Assembly: GCF_004791585.1 (NCBI RefSeq)
Contig: NZ_SRUU01000012.1
Span: 124,001-188,000, forward strand
DNA: 64,000 bases
Origin: Mesorhizobium sp. M1C.F.Ca.ET.210.01.1.1
GTDB lineage: Bacteria > Pseudomonadota > Alphaproteobacteria > Rhizobiales > Rhizobiaceae
Reading direction: 5' to 3'
The notes beneath the pieces are model-generated. The model did no database searches. It was not told where the DNA came from and saw only the letters and a list, made by a program, of their open reading frames with translations. Positions 7,947 to 15,148 of this stretch are shown piece by piece. Made by a program: the position numbers and the translations under genes. Each line of letters starts with the position of its first letter. Position 1 is the first letter of the stretch.

Positions 7947-8560
7947 CCAGGAAATTGTCCGAGACGCCGCTGGTTCATCCGACTGCGCAGGTCGAGAATT
8001 CGACACTGGGACGCTGGACCGAGATCGCCGAGCGTAGTCGCGTCTCGGAAAGCGGGCTCGGCGACTATTCCTACATGATGCAGGACTGCGCCGTCTGGTG
8101 CGCCACCATTCGAAAGTTCTCCAACATCGCGGCAAGCGTGCGCATCAACGCCACCAACCATCCGACCTGGCGGCCGACGCTGCACCACTTCACCTACCGC
8201 GCCTCCGACTATTGGGACGACGCCGAGCATGAGAGCGAGTTCTTCGCGCAGCGCCGCGCCAAACGCGTCACCATCGGCCACGATACCTGGCTCGGCCACG
8301 GCTCGACCATCCTGCCCGGCGTCACCGTCGGCGATGGCGCGGCGGTCGGCGCGGGAGCGGTCGTATCGAAGGATGTCGCGCCCTACACCATCGTCGCCGG
8401 CGTGCCGGCAAAACCGATCCGCGAGCGCTTCGACCGCCGCACCGCCGAGCGCTACCAGGCGCTCGCCTGGTGGGATTGGGACCATGCCCGGCTGCGCGCC
8501 GCGCTCGACGATTTCCGCGAGTTGTCGGCCGAGGCGTTTCTGGAGAAGCATAGCGCCTGA
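7943..8560 (+). CDS. Hexapeptide-repeat acyltransferase of phosphonate operons
   Basis: A 205-residue left-handed beta-helix acyltransferase. The hexapeptide stretch includes IGHDTWLGHGSTILPGVTVG and GAGAVVSKDVAPYTIVAGVP in the C-terminal half, typical of the xenobiotic acetyltransferase group. A family of this type is known to be encoded in phn operons. It overlaps phnL, so it belongs to the C-P lyase transcript. By position it may acetylate aminoalkylphosphonates, as the unrelated PhnO does in E. coli. That role is inference; the acyl acceptor is not visible in the sequence. Confidence 0.85.
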   Translation: MTRKLSETPLVHPTAQVENSTLGRWTEIAERSRVSESGLGDYSYMMQDCAVWCATIRKFSNIAASVRINATNHPTWRPTLHHFTYRASDYWDDAEHESEFFAQRRAKRVTIGHDTWLGHGSTILPGVTVGDGAAVGAGAVVSKDVAPYTIVAGVPAKPIRERFDRRTAERYQALAWWDWDHARLRAALDDFRELSAEAFLEKHSA

Positions 8561-8570
8561 GTGTGCTGAG

Positions 8571-8614
8571 TGGTGAATGGCCGCACCGAGTGAGTTTCTT
8601 GTTGCCATTCACCA
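8571..8614. repeat. Hairpin between acyltransferase and 2H gene
   Basis: TGGTGAATGGC at 8571-8581 and GCCATTCACCA at 8604-8614 form a perfect 11-base stem around a 22-base loop. No T-run follows, so it is not a clear intrinsic terminator. It could tune expression across the 110-nt gap. TTGACA at 8624-8629 is a possible -35, but no matching -10 was found. Confidence 0.5.
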
Positions 8615-8670
8615 TTCACACCTTTGACACACGACTCGGACAGGACACCGTCTCCCTAGGGAGATCGCCT

Positions 8671-9381
8671 ATGCTCGCCACAGTCAGACCCTTGCTTGCC
8701 TCCTTCTTCGAAGGCACCAACCCGGTTCCGCCCGTGCATCTCGGCACCCGCTACGACACATCGGGCAACTTCCTTTTCGAGCCCGGCAACACGGTGGTCA
8801 GCCACCTCGTCGGGGGATCTCCTTCCGAGGCCGCCGTCATTGCGGTGCGCGAGCGCATTCGCGCCATGGCCGACGCCGATCGCCTGGCCTTCACGCCGAT
8901 CTCCAGCCTGCACATGACCCTGTTCCAGGGTATCATCGAATACCGGCGCCGCGTTCCCTACTGGCCAGCCGATGTGCCGCTCGACACCAGCATTGACGAC
9001 ATGACGCGGCTCTATCTCGAGCGCCTCCAGGGCTTCGAGGGCAACGGTGCGTTCAGGATAAAGACCATCGGCGTCACGCCGAACGGCCTGACCGTCGCTG
9101 GTGCCACGGAAAAGGACCGTGCCATCCTCAAGGCCTGGCGCGATGCGCTGTCGGTACCGTTCGGCTACCGCCATCCGGATCACGACACTTATGTCTTCCA
9201 CATCACTTTCGCCTACCAGATCCGGCGCCTCGCCGACGAACGTGCGGCCGCCTGGCAGGATCTGTTCGACGATTGCCTGTCGTTCCTCGAACGCGAGGCT
9301 CCGGTGATCGAAATGCGCCCGCCGGCTTTCTGCAGCTTCAAGGACATGAAGCATTTCGAGGAATTGCTGGTCCTCGGCTGA
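8671..9381 (+). CDS. 2H-phosphoesterase-like protein (DUF1868 type)
   Basis: A 236-residue protein with two H-x-T motifs: SLHMTLFQG with His81 and Thr83, and FHITFAY with His177 and Thr179. Paired H-x-T/S motifs define the 2H phosphoesterase superfamily, whose members open cyclic or 2',5'-linked phosphates. The ATG at 8671 has AGGGAG seven bases upstream; longer in-frame starts read through the hairpin. It lies between the C-P lyase genes and the phosphonate importer, and no phnM, phnN or phnP is present here. A role on the cyclic ribose phosphate made by PhnJ is an attractive but untested inference. Confidence 0.75.
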   Translation: MLATVRPLLASFFEGTNPVPPVHLGTRYDTSGNFLFEPGNTVVSHLVGGSPSEAAVIAVRERIRAMADADRLAFTPISSLHMTLFQGIIEYRRRVPYWPADVPLDTSIDDMTRLYLERLQGFEGNGAFRIKTIGVTPNGLTVAGATEKDRAILKAWRDALSVPFGYRHPDHDTYVFHITFAYQIRRLADERAAAWQDLFDDCLSFLEREAPVIEMRPPAFCSFKDMKHFEELLVLG

Positions 9382-9385
9382 CCCT

Positions 9386-9441
9386 ATGCATGCCGCCAAG
9401 ACTGCGCAGCGGTTTTCGGACAACGACATACATAAACAAGG
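9386..9441. repeat. Short dispersed rhizobial palindrome, family B copy 1
   Basis: The stretch begins ATGCATGCCGCCAAGA and continues GCGCAGCGGTTTTCGGACAA and CGACATACATAAA. A related copy is at 20738-20790, sharing GCATG, GCGCAGCGGT and ACATGCA-like ends. The ends are partly complementary. It is a small intergenic element with no coding content. Confidence 0.55.
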
Positions 9442-9464
9442 ATGGCCTGTGGGACGTAACAAAA

Positions 9465-9493
9465 CTGACATCAATCCGACACCCCAGCTTCAT
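9465..9493 (+). promoter_or_regulatory. Pho-box-like direct repeats before phnC
   Basis: Three units with an exact 11-base period are seen: CTGACAT (9465-9471), CCGACAC (9476-9482) and GCTTCAT (9487-9493), each separated by 4 bases. The first matches the PhoB half-site CTGTCAT at 6 of 7 positions; the other two are weaker. The site lies 60-90 nt before phnC and would give the importer its own phosphate-starvation promoter. Confidence 0.45.
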
Positions 9494-9552
9494 GGTGCTG
9501 CGCTAGCGAAGGTTAACCGACCTTCGAAACCGCGACGTACCGGAGTTTTGCC

Positions 9553-10410
9553 ATGTCAGCATCATCGGCCACGCTGGAAATTCGCGGCGTAACCCGACGA
9601 TTTGGCAAGAACACCGCCGTCAGCGATATCAACATCTCGATCCCGCAGGGTCAGATGGTCGGCATCATCGGCCGTTCCGGCGCCGGCAAGTCGACGTTGC
9701 TGCGTATGATCAACCGTCTTATCGACCCCAGCCAGGGGTCGATTTTTTTTGACGGCGCCGAGGTTTCCCGCCTGCAGGGCTCGCCGCTGCGGCGCTGGCA
9801 GCGCGACTGCGCCATGATCTTCCAGCAGTTCAACCTTGTGCCGCGCCTCGACGTACTGACCAATGTGCTGCTCGGCCGGCTGAACCACCGCTCAACGCTC
9901 TCAAACCTGCTTGGCCTGTTTTCGCGCGTCGAATGCGCCGAAGCGGTGGCCGCGCTCGAGCGCCTCGACATCGCCCGCACGGCGCTGCAGCCGGCCGGCA
10001 CGCTTTCCGGCGGCCAGCAGCAGCGCGTCGCGATAGCGCGCGCCATGATGCAGCAGCCAAAAGTGGTTCTGGCCGACGAGCCGATCGCCTCCCTCGACCC
10101 GCTCAATGCCAAGGTGGTGATGGATTCGCTGCGCGACATCAACCTTCGCGAAGGCATCACCGTCGTCACCAACCTGCATACGCTGGACACCGCCCGCGCC
10201 TACTGCAGCCGCATCATCGGCATGGCCGCCGGCAAGGTCGTGTTCGACGGCGCGCCCGAGGATCTTGACCGCGACGCCGTGCGCACGGTCTATGGCGCCG
10301 ACGCCAACGGCGCCGATATCTCCGAAGCCATCACGTCGACCAGCGTCACCATCAAGCCGAAGATCACTGCATCCGCCGGACCGCTCGAACCGGCCTTCCC
10401 TGGCTACTGA
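9553..10410 (+). CDS. phnC: Phosphonate ABC transporter ATP-binding protein PhnC
   Basis: A 285-residue ATPase of the phosphonate importer. Walker [10 protein letters not shown] is near residue 40, the signature [14 protein letters not shown] near residue 153, and Walker [13 protein letters not shown] near residue 174. The C-terminal [16 protein letters not shown] segment is typical of PhnC. It heads the phnCDEE transport unit after a 171-nt gap holding a repeat and a Pho-like box. The extra 30 residues at the C-terminus ([11 protein letters not shown]...) are a mild extension. Confidence 0.92.
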   Translation: MSASSATLEIRGVTRRFGKNTAVSDINISIPQGQMVGIIGRSGAGKSTLLRMINRLIDPSQGSIFFDGAEVSRLQGSPLRRWQRDCAMIFQQFNLVPRLDVLTNVLLGRLNHRSTLSNLLGLFSRVECAEAVAALERLDIARTALQPAGTLSGGQQQRVAIARAMMQQPKVVLADEPIASLDPLNAKVVMDSLRDINLREGITVVTNLHTLDTARAYCSRIIGMAAGKVVFDGAPEDLDRDAVRTVYGADANGADISEAITSTSVTIKPKITASAGPLEPAFPGY

Positions 10411-10550
10411 GTCCACTGCCCGGGCCGAGGCGATTCCGGGCAATCGTGGTTCTCAGCAAGAGCAACCCGGATCGCCCGCCCGCGTCAAAGGCTGAACTCA
10501 GAATTCGAACGCTGCCGGCGCGAAGCCGGCAAAACAGGAGAGAGGTCAAA

Positions 10551-11459
10551 ATGTTCAGGAAGATGGTTTTTGGCGCCGTATCGTTGCTCGCCATGGCGGC
10601 CAGCGCCGCGCATGCCGCCGACATCAAGGAGTTCCGCGTCGGCATCCTCGGCGGCGAGAACGAAACCGACCGTCTGCGCAACTACCAGTGCCTTGCCGAC
10701 CACCTGAAGGCCGAATTCGGCTTCGAGAAGGTATCGCTGTTCCCGGCCGCCGACTATGACGGCGTCATCCAGGGCCTGCTCGGCGGCACACTCGACTTCG
10801 CCGAGCTCGGCGCGTCCGGCTACGCCAGCGTCTACCTCAAGGACCCGAAGGCCGTCACCCCGATCCTCACCACCAAGCAGACCGACGGCTCGACCGGCTA
10901 CTATTCGATCGGCCTGGCGCTGAAGACGTCCGGCATCACCGACATCAAGTCGGCCAAGGGCAAGAAGCTCGGCTATGCCGACCCGGATTCGACCTCGGGC
11001 TATCTGATCCCGCTGACCCAGATTCCGAAGGACACCGGCGCGTCCAACGAGACCTACTTCGCCTCGACCCAGTTCAACGGCGGCCATGAAAACAACGTGC
11101 TGGCCGTCCGCGACGGCAAGGTCGACGTGGCGGTGGACGATTCCTCCGGCATCGGCGATTTCAAGAACGGCTACACCTCCGGCACCTTCCACAAGGAGGT
11201 CGCCAAGGGCGCCGTCGACCCGAACGACTTTGTGGAAGTGTGGCGCTCGGGTCTGATCCCGAACGGTCCGCTGGTCGTGCGCACCGCGCTCGGCACCGAA
11301 ATGACCGCCAAGCTCACCGATTTCTTTACCGCCCTGCCGGTCAAGGACAAGGCCTGCTTCGAAGGCGTCGAGGGCGGCGATTTCACCGGCTACGTTCCGG
11401 TGAAGCCGGACTTCTACAACGTCATCGTCGAAGCCCGCAAAGCCGCTATCGGCGGCTGA
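10551..11459 (+). CDS. phnD: Phosphonate-binding periplasmic protein PhnD
   Basis: A 302-residue periplasmic binding protein. Residues 1-22 form a signal peptide (basic MFRK, hydrophobic core, cleavage after AHA). The mature part begins ADIKEFRVGILGGENETDR, typical of PhnD. Conserved binding elements include DFAELGASGY and DPDSTSGYLIP, the serine/threonine-rich loop that holds the phosphonate group. AGGAGAGAGG precedes the ATG. A small GC hairpin (TGCCGGC/GCCGGCA, 10513-10531) lies in its leader, and a terminator-like hairpin follows the gene. Confidence 0.93.
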   Translation: MFRKMVFGAVSLLAMAASAAHAADIKEFRVGILGGENETDRLRNYQCLADHLKAEFGFEKVSLFPAADYDGVIQGLLGGTLDFAELGASGYASVYLKDPKAVTPILTTKQTDGSTGYYSIGLALKTSGITDIKSAKGKKLGYADPDSTSGYLIPLTQIPKDTGASNETYFASTQFNGGHENNVLAVRDGKVDVAVDDSSGIGDFKNGYTSGTFHKEVAKGAVDPNDFVEVWRSGLIPNGPLVVRTALGTEMTAKLTDFFTALPVKDKACFEGVEGGDFTGYVPVKPDFYNVIVEARKAAIGG

Positions 11460-11472
11460 TGGCATCAGGAAA

Positions 11473-11503
11473 AGGGCGGCGTTTTTATCACGTCGCCCTT
11501 TTT
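11473..11503 (+). terminator. Terminator-like attenuator between phnD and phnE
   Basis: AGGGCGGCG (11473-11481) pairs with CGTCGCCCT (11491-11499) with one mismatch. The stem is followed by TTTTT ending at 11503. This is an intrinsic-terminator shape placed after the binding-protein gene. Partial read-through would make more PhnD than permease, as is common for ABC importers. Confidence 0.65.
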
Positions 11504-11516
11504 GCATGTTCCGATC

Positions 11517-12476
11517 ATGACAGCCTCAGCGACAATCCATTCCGACACCACCCGCCAGCAGGCGGATGCCTGGCAGCACCAGACGTCGCTGCGCCGGCTC
11601 TATACGGTGCTCGGCGTCGGTCTGCTGCTCGCAGCCATGATCGCCAGCATGTGGTTCGCCGACGAAGCCAATGCCGGCCATTTCTTCGAGCGCCTGCCGC
11701 ACATCCTCGATTTCCTGAGCTGGCTGATCCCGAAGGACTGGAACGATGTCTGGCGGGCGCTGTTCGATTTTGCCTCGCCGAGTGACAAGGGCACGCAGGA
11801 GTTCAACTTCCCGCTCGGCCGCGTCTATGTCTGGGGCGGCTTCTACATCCCCGAATATTTCGAGCTCATGCTGACCACGGTGAACGTAGCGCTGGTCTCG
11901 ACCTTCATCGGCTTCGTCTTCGCCGTGCCCTTTTCCTTCATCGCCGCGCGCAATCTGACGCCGCATCCGGCGCTGAGGCTCGTCGTCAAGCGCTTCATGG
12001 AACTGTTGCGCGCCTTCCCCGAGATCGTCATTGCCGGCCTGTTCGCGGCTATCGTATCGACCGGCCCGATCGCCGCCATCATCGCCATTGGCCTGCATTC
12101 GATCGGCGCGCTGGGCAAGCTGTTTTACGAGGTCAACGAAAACATCGACATGCGGGCCGAGGAAGGCCTGCGGGCAGTCGGCGCCAACTGGTTCGAGCGG
12201 GTGCGCTTCGCCGACCTGCCGCAGGTGCTGCCCAATTTCATGTCCTACACGTTGCTCAGGATCGAGATCAACGTGCGGGCCTCTACCATCATCGGCGCCG
12301 TCGGCGGCGGCGGCATCGGCGAGGAATTGAAGCTCTCCATTTCGGGCGGCTTCGGCGCCAAGACGCTTGCGCTGGTGCTGCTCCTGTTCACGACCATCTT
12401 CCTCATCGACCAGTTCTCCGCCTGGCTCAGACGCAAGCTGGTTGGCGAGCAGGCCTTCCTGATGGGTGCCGCCTAA
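11517..12476 (+). CDS. phnE: Phosphonate ABC transporter permease PhnE (first)
   Basis: A 319-residue inner-membrane permease. The conserved PhnE segment RAFPEIVIAGLFAAIVSTGPIA is followed by the EAA-type loop LRAVGANWFERVRFADLPQV and GGGGIGEELKLSI. I chose the ATG at 11517; the TTG at 11502 lies inside the terminator T-run. No strong ribosome site is visible, fitting low permease expression. It ends two bases before the next permease gene, and the two probably form a heterodimeric channel. Confidence 0.9.
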   Translation: MTASATIHSDTTRQQADAWQHQTSLRRLYTVLGVGLLLAAMIASMWFADEANAGHFFERLPHILDFLSWLIPKDWNDVWRALFDFASPSDKGTQEFNFPLGRVYVWGGFYIPEYFELMLTTVNVALVSTFIGFVFAVPFSFIAARNLTPHPALRLVVKRFMELLRAFPEIVIAGLFAAIVSTGPIAAIIAIGLHSIGALGKLFYEVNENIDMRAEEGLRAVGANWFERVRFADLPQVLPNFMSYTLLRIEINVRASTIIGAVGGGGIGEELKLSISGGFGAKTLALVLLLFTTIFLIDQFSAWLRRKLVGEQAFLMGAA

Positions 12477-12478
12477 TC

Positions 12479-13843
12479 ATGACCATGACAGTCGACGAGA
12501 TCAGAGCCATCGAGGAACGCTTCCCGCAAGTGTTCCGGCGACCGCTCTACAAGCGTTTCTGGCCGCTGTTCCTGGTCGCCGGCACCATTCTCTATCTCAT
12601 CTACGCCTTGTGGTTCTTCAGCCTGCCGCAGGTGATGAGGGAATCGCATTGGGAGCGCCTGCCGCTCTTCCTGTCGCAATGGATCAGCTACGACCTGCAG
12701 CCGGAATTCCGGCTGGACCAGCCTGAGATCGCGCCGAAATATCCGCGCTTCTCAGCGCTCGGCGAACACCCCAATCCGGACTGGGTGATCAGGAATTCCG
12801 ACGGCAGCTTCACCGTGCAGATCGATGGCGAGGCCAAGTCCGTCACTTTCGACAAGACAAGGGCGACGATCGTCGCGAACGGCCAGGCCGTGCCGGTGTC
12901 GCTCACCAGCGGCAAACCGGTGGTGGAAGGCCCGGTACCGGACTGGATCACCGTGCATGATGACGAGGTCGTCGCCAGGATGGGCTTCGTCGGCGAGGTG
13001 CGCGTCACCGTCGACCGCGTCAAGATACGCAAACGCTTCCTCGGCTGGGCGAATTTCGTCTTCGACACGCGCTCGCCCTTCTTTGGCAAGTCGGCGCGTG
13101 AAGTGTTCTCGCTGATCGTCTCCGGCCCCGAGCTGCGGCCCGGCACGTCGAACCTCGCCTTGGCCGCCGACAACATCTGGAACAACTCTCAATGGCAGCA
13201 TGGCGATGTCTGGACCAAGCTTTTGCAGACCATCGTCATGGCCTTCCTTGGCACGCTGCTCGGCGGCATCGTTGCCTTCCCGCTCGCCTTCTTCGCCGCC
13301 CGCAACATCACGCCGAGCGGCCTGCTCAGCCAAGTGCTGAAGCGCTTCTTCGACTTCATGCGCTCGGTCGACATGCTGATCTGGGCGCTGTTCTTCACCC
13401 GCGCCTTTGGGCCCGGGCCGCTCGCCGGCAGCGCCGCGATCTTCTTCACCGAGATCGGCACGTTGGGCAAAACCTATTCCGAGGCGCTGGAGAACATCGA
13501 CGACAAGCCGCGCGAAGGCGTGCTCTCGACCGGCGCCAACGGCCTGCTGGTGCAGCGCTACGGCGTGCTGCCGGAAGTGGTGCCGATCTTCATCAGCCAG
13601 ACGCTCTACCAATGGGAATCCAACACCCGTGGCGCGACCATCATCGGCGCCGTCGGCGCCGGCGGCATCGGCCTGAAGCTCTGGGAAGCGATGCGCACCA
13701 ATTCCAACTGGGCCAACGTCTTCTACATGGTGCTGCTGACGCTGCTCGTCGTCTTCGTCTTCGACAACATCTCGAATTTCCTGCGCCGCAGGCTCAGCCG
13801 CACGCTGCATGACTATAACCGGCTAGAGGCGGCGCAGGGGTAG
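12479..13843 (+). CDS. phnE: Second PhnE permease with a large soluble insertion
   Basis: A 454-residue permease, far longer than a usual PhnE (about 260-320). One N-terminal membrane segment (FLVAGTILYLIYALWFF) is followed by roughly 190 polar residues (about 60-245), with beta-rich pieces such as GSFTVQIDGEAKSVTF and RVKIRKRFLGW. The normal permease core then appears: MRSVDMLIWALFFTRAFGPG, LSTGANGLLVQRYGVLPEV and GAVGAGGIGLKLWEA. By topology the insertion should be periplasmic, where it could contact PhnD. Rhizobial phn operons often carry two phnE genes. Symbols phnE1/phnE2 are commonly used. Confidence 0.9.
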   Translation: MTMTVDEIRAIEERFPQVFRRPLYKRFWPLFLVAGTILYLIYALWFFSLPQVMRESHWERLPLFLSQWISYDLQPEFRLDQPEIAPKYPRFSALGEHPNPDWVIRNSDGSFTVQIDGEAKSVTFDKTRATIVANGQAVPVSLTSGKPVVEGPVPDWITVHDDEVVARMGFVGEVRVTVDRVKIRKRFLGWANFVFDTRSPFFGKSAREVFSLIVSGPELRPGTSNLALAADNIWNNSQWQHGDVWTKLLQTIVMAFLGTLLGGIVAFPLAFFAARNITPSGLLSQVLKRFFDFMRSVDMLIWALFFTRAFGPGPLAGSAAIFFTEIGTLGKTYSEALENIDDKPREGVLSTGANGLLVQRYGVLPEVVPIFISQTLYQWESNTRGATIIGAVGAGGIGLKLWEAMRTNSNWANVFYMVLLTLLVVFVFDNISNFLRRRLSRTLHDYNRLEAAQG

Positions 13844-13891
13844 CCTTGTGACGCAGAAGCGCAAGCATCGTCTCGCCCGGCGCCAAAGGGT

Positions 13892-14089
13892 CGACCCCCA
13901 CTCCGTCGAGCTTCGCTCGACACCTCTCCCCCGATCGACGGGGTAGAGGAAAGGCGCAAGGCTTTCCGAGCCGCGCCTGTCCTCGAAGGCCGAGGCTTTC
14001 TTCCTCTCCCGGCGCCACCAGGCTCCCTTTCCTCTCCCTCCGGACGGGGGAGAGGTGGCTCGGCGAAGCCGAGACGGAGTGGGGGAACC
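13892..14089. repeat. Large palindromic repeat after the phn operon
   Basis: The gap 13844-14139 between convergent transcripts is filled by this element. The left end ACCCCCACTCCGTCGAGC and the right end GACGGAGTGGGGG are complementary. CACCTCTCCCCC on the left pairs with GGGGGAGAGGTG on the right. The centre has further CT-rich and GA-rich blocks. The long frames across it are not genes. It may also serve as the end of both transcripts. Confidence 0.7.
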
Positions 14090-14139
14090 ACCTGGCAACC
14101 GTTGCGAACGCAAATAGAAAATGGACCAGGCGCAGGGCC

Positions 14140-14991
14140 CTAAGCCGCCTTCTTCCACCCGTCCTTGATATGCCTAAACCCTTCGCGATAGACCGCCTCG
14201 GGGCTCTCGGCGAAATCGCGCCACACCTTGGTCGCCGCCGCGAGGTCCTTCAATGAGCGGCCGAAGGACTCGATCGTCAGCCAGTCGTCGTAGCCGCTCT
14301 TGCGGATGGCGGAAAACGTCTCCTTCCAGAGGATATGACCGCGCCCCGGCACGCCGCGGTCGTTCTCCGAAATATGGACATGGACGACATTCCTGCGGTT
14401 GCGCGTATAAGCGCCGATCGGATCGGCTTCCTCGATATTGGCGTGGAAGGTATCGTACATCGCCTTGATGTGCGGCCGGTCGATTGCGTCGACATGTTCC
14501 GACAGGTCGTCCATCGTGTTGACCAGATAGCATTCGAAGCGGTTGAGCGCTTCGAGCCCGATGGTGACGCCCTTCTTGCCGGCATGGTCGCCGATGGCGC
14601 GCTGCGAGGCGACCGAGCGCTTCTTCTCCGCCGCCGTGGGCCCGCTGCCGGAAAAGGTGCCGAGCGTCGAGTGCAGCGGCCCGCTCAGCCTGTTCGCGCC
14701 AAGGGCCGCACTGCAGTCGATCGCCCATTTCATGTAGTCGATGCCGGCCTTGCGCGTCGCCGCAATCGGCGCGATCAGGTTCATCGCCGGATCGCCCATG
14801 GCCGAGACCGCCGTGCGCTCCAAGCCGACACGGTCGAGCATCTCGCCGAGCCTCTTGTAGTCGTCAGGCCGGCCGGCGAAGACCGGTATCTCGACGCCGT
14901 CGAAGCCCGTCGCCTTGATGTCCTTCAGCAACGCCTCGTGCTTCTTCGAGACGCTCGTCGTCCACAAGAACATGCACATGCCGATTTTCAT
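14140..14991 (-). CDS. TIM-barrel sugar isomerase/epimerase (hydroxypyruvate isomerase-like)
   Basis: A 283-residue xylose-isomerase-like TIM barrel. It has the metal-site pattern of the epimerase group: GLEALNRFECYLVNT (Glu), KAMYDTFHANIEEAD (Asp/His), HVHISENDRGVPGRG (His) and WLTIESFG (Glu). These residues bind a divalent metal and interconvert keto sugars in D-tagatose/psicose 3-epimerase relatives. I chose the ATG at 14991 because GGGAGGT lies just upstream; the start six codons earlier lacks a site. It is the last gene of a reversed catabolic group. The exact sugar is unknown. Confidence 0.82.
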   Translation of the reverse strand: MKIGMCMFLWTTSVSKKHEALLKDIKATGFDGVEIPVFAGRPDDYKRLGEMLDRVGLERTAVSAMGDPAMNLIAPIAATRKAGIDYMKWAIDCSAALGANRLSGPLHSTLGTFSGSGPTAAEKKRSVASQRAIGDHAGKKGVTIGLEALNRFECYLVNTMDDLSEHVDAIDRPHIKAMYDTFHANIEEADPIGAYTRNRRNVVHVHISENDRGVPGRGHILWKETFSAIRKSGYDDWLTIESFGRSLKDLAAATKVWRDFAESPEAVYREGFRHIKDGWKKAA

Positions 14992-15028
14992 CGACACCTC
15001 CCCCATCACCTTCGACCAAGGGTGATGA

Positions 15029-15142
15029 GATTCAGGTCAGGCCGAGCCGAAAACGGTGGTTTCCGAGAACCGGAGCGGAGCGTACTTAAAGCACGTGAGC
15101 ACCGGAAGCCGCCGTTAGCAGGCCGGCATCACCTGAATATCG
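15029..15142. repeat. Dispersed rhizobial palindrome, family C copy 1
   Basis: It begins GATTCAGGTCAGGCCGAGCC and ends CACCTGAATATC, so the two ends are complementary (ATTCAGGT/ACCTGAAT). An almost identical copy in the same orientation lies at 46148-46270. Inside it GAGAACCGGAGCGGAGCGTA is shared. It occupies the gap between two reversed genes of the sugar group and could act as a processing or stability element. Confidence 0.8.
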
Positions 15143-15148
15143 TCGCCC

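Noticed and set aside
13794-14158. Small reverse frames after phnE2
   Set aside because: They translate the palindromic repeat and have no conserved features.
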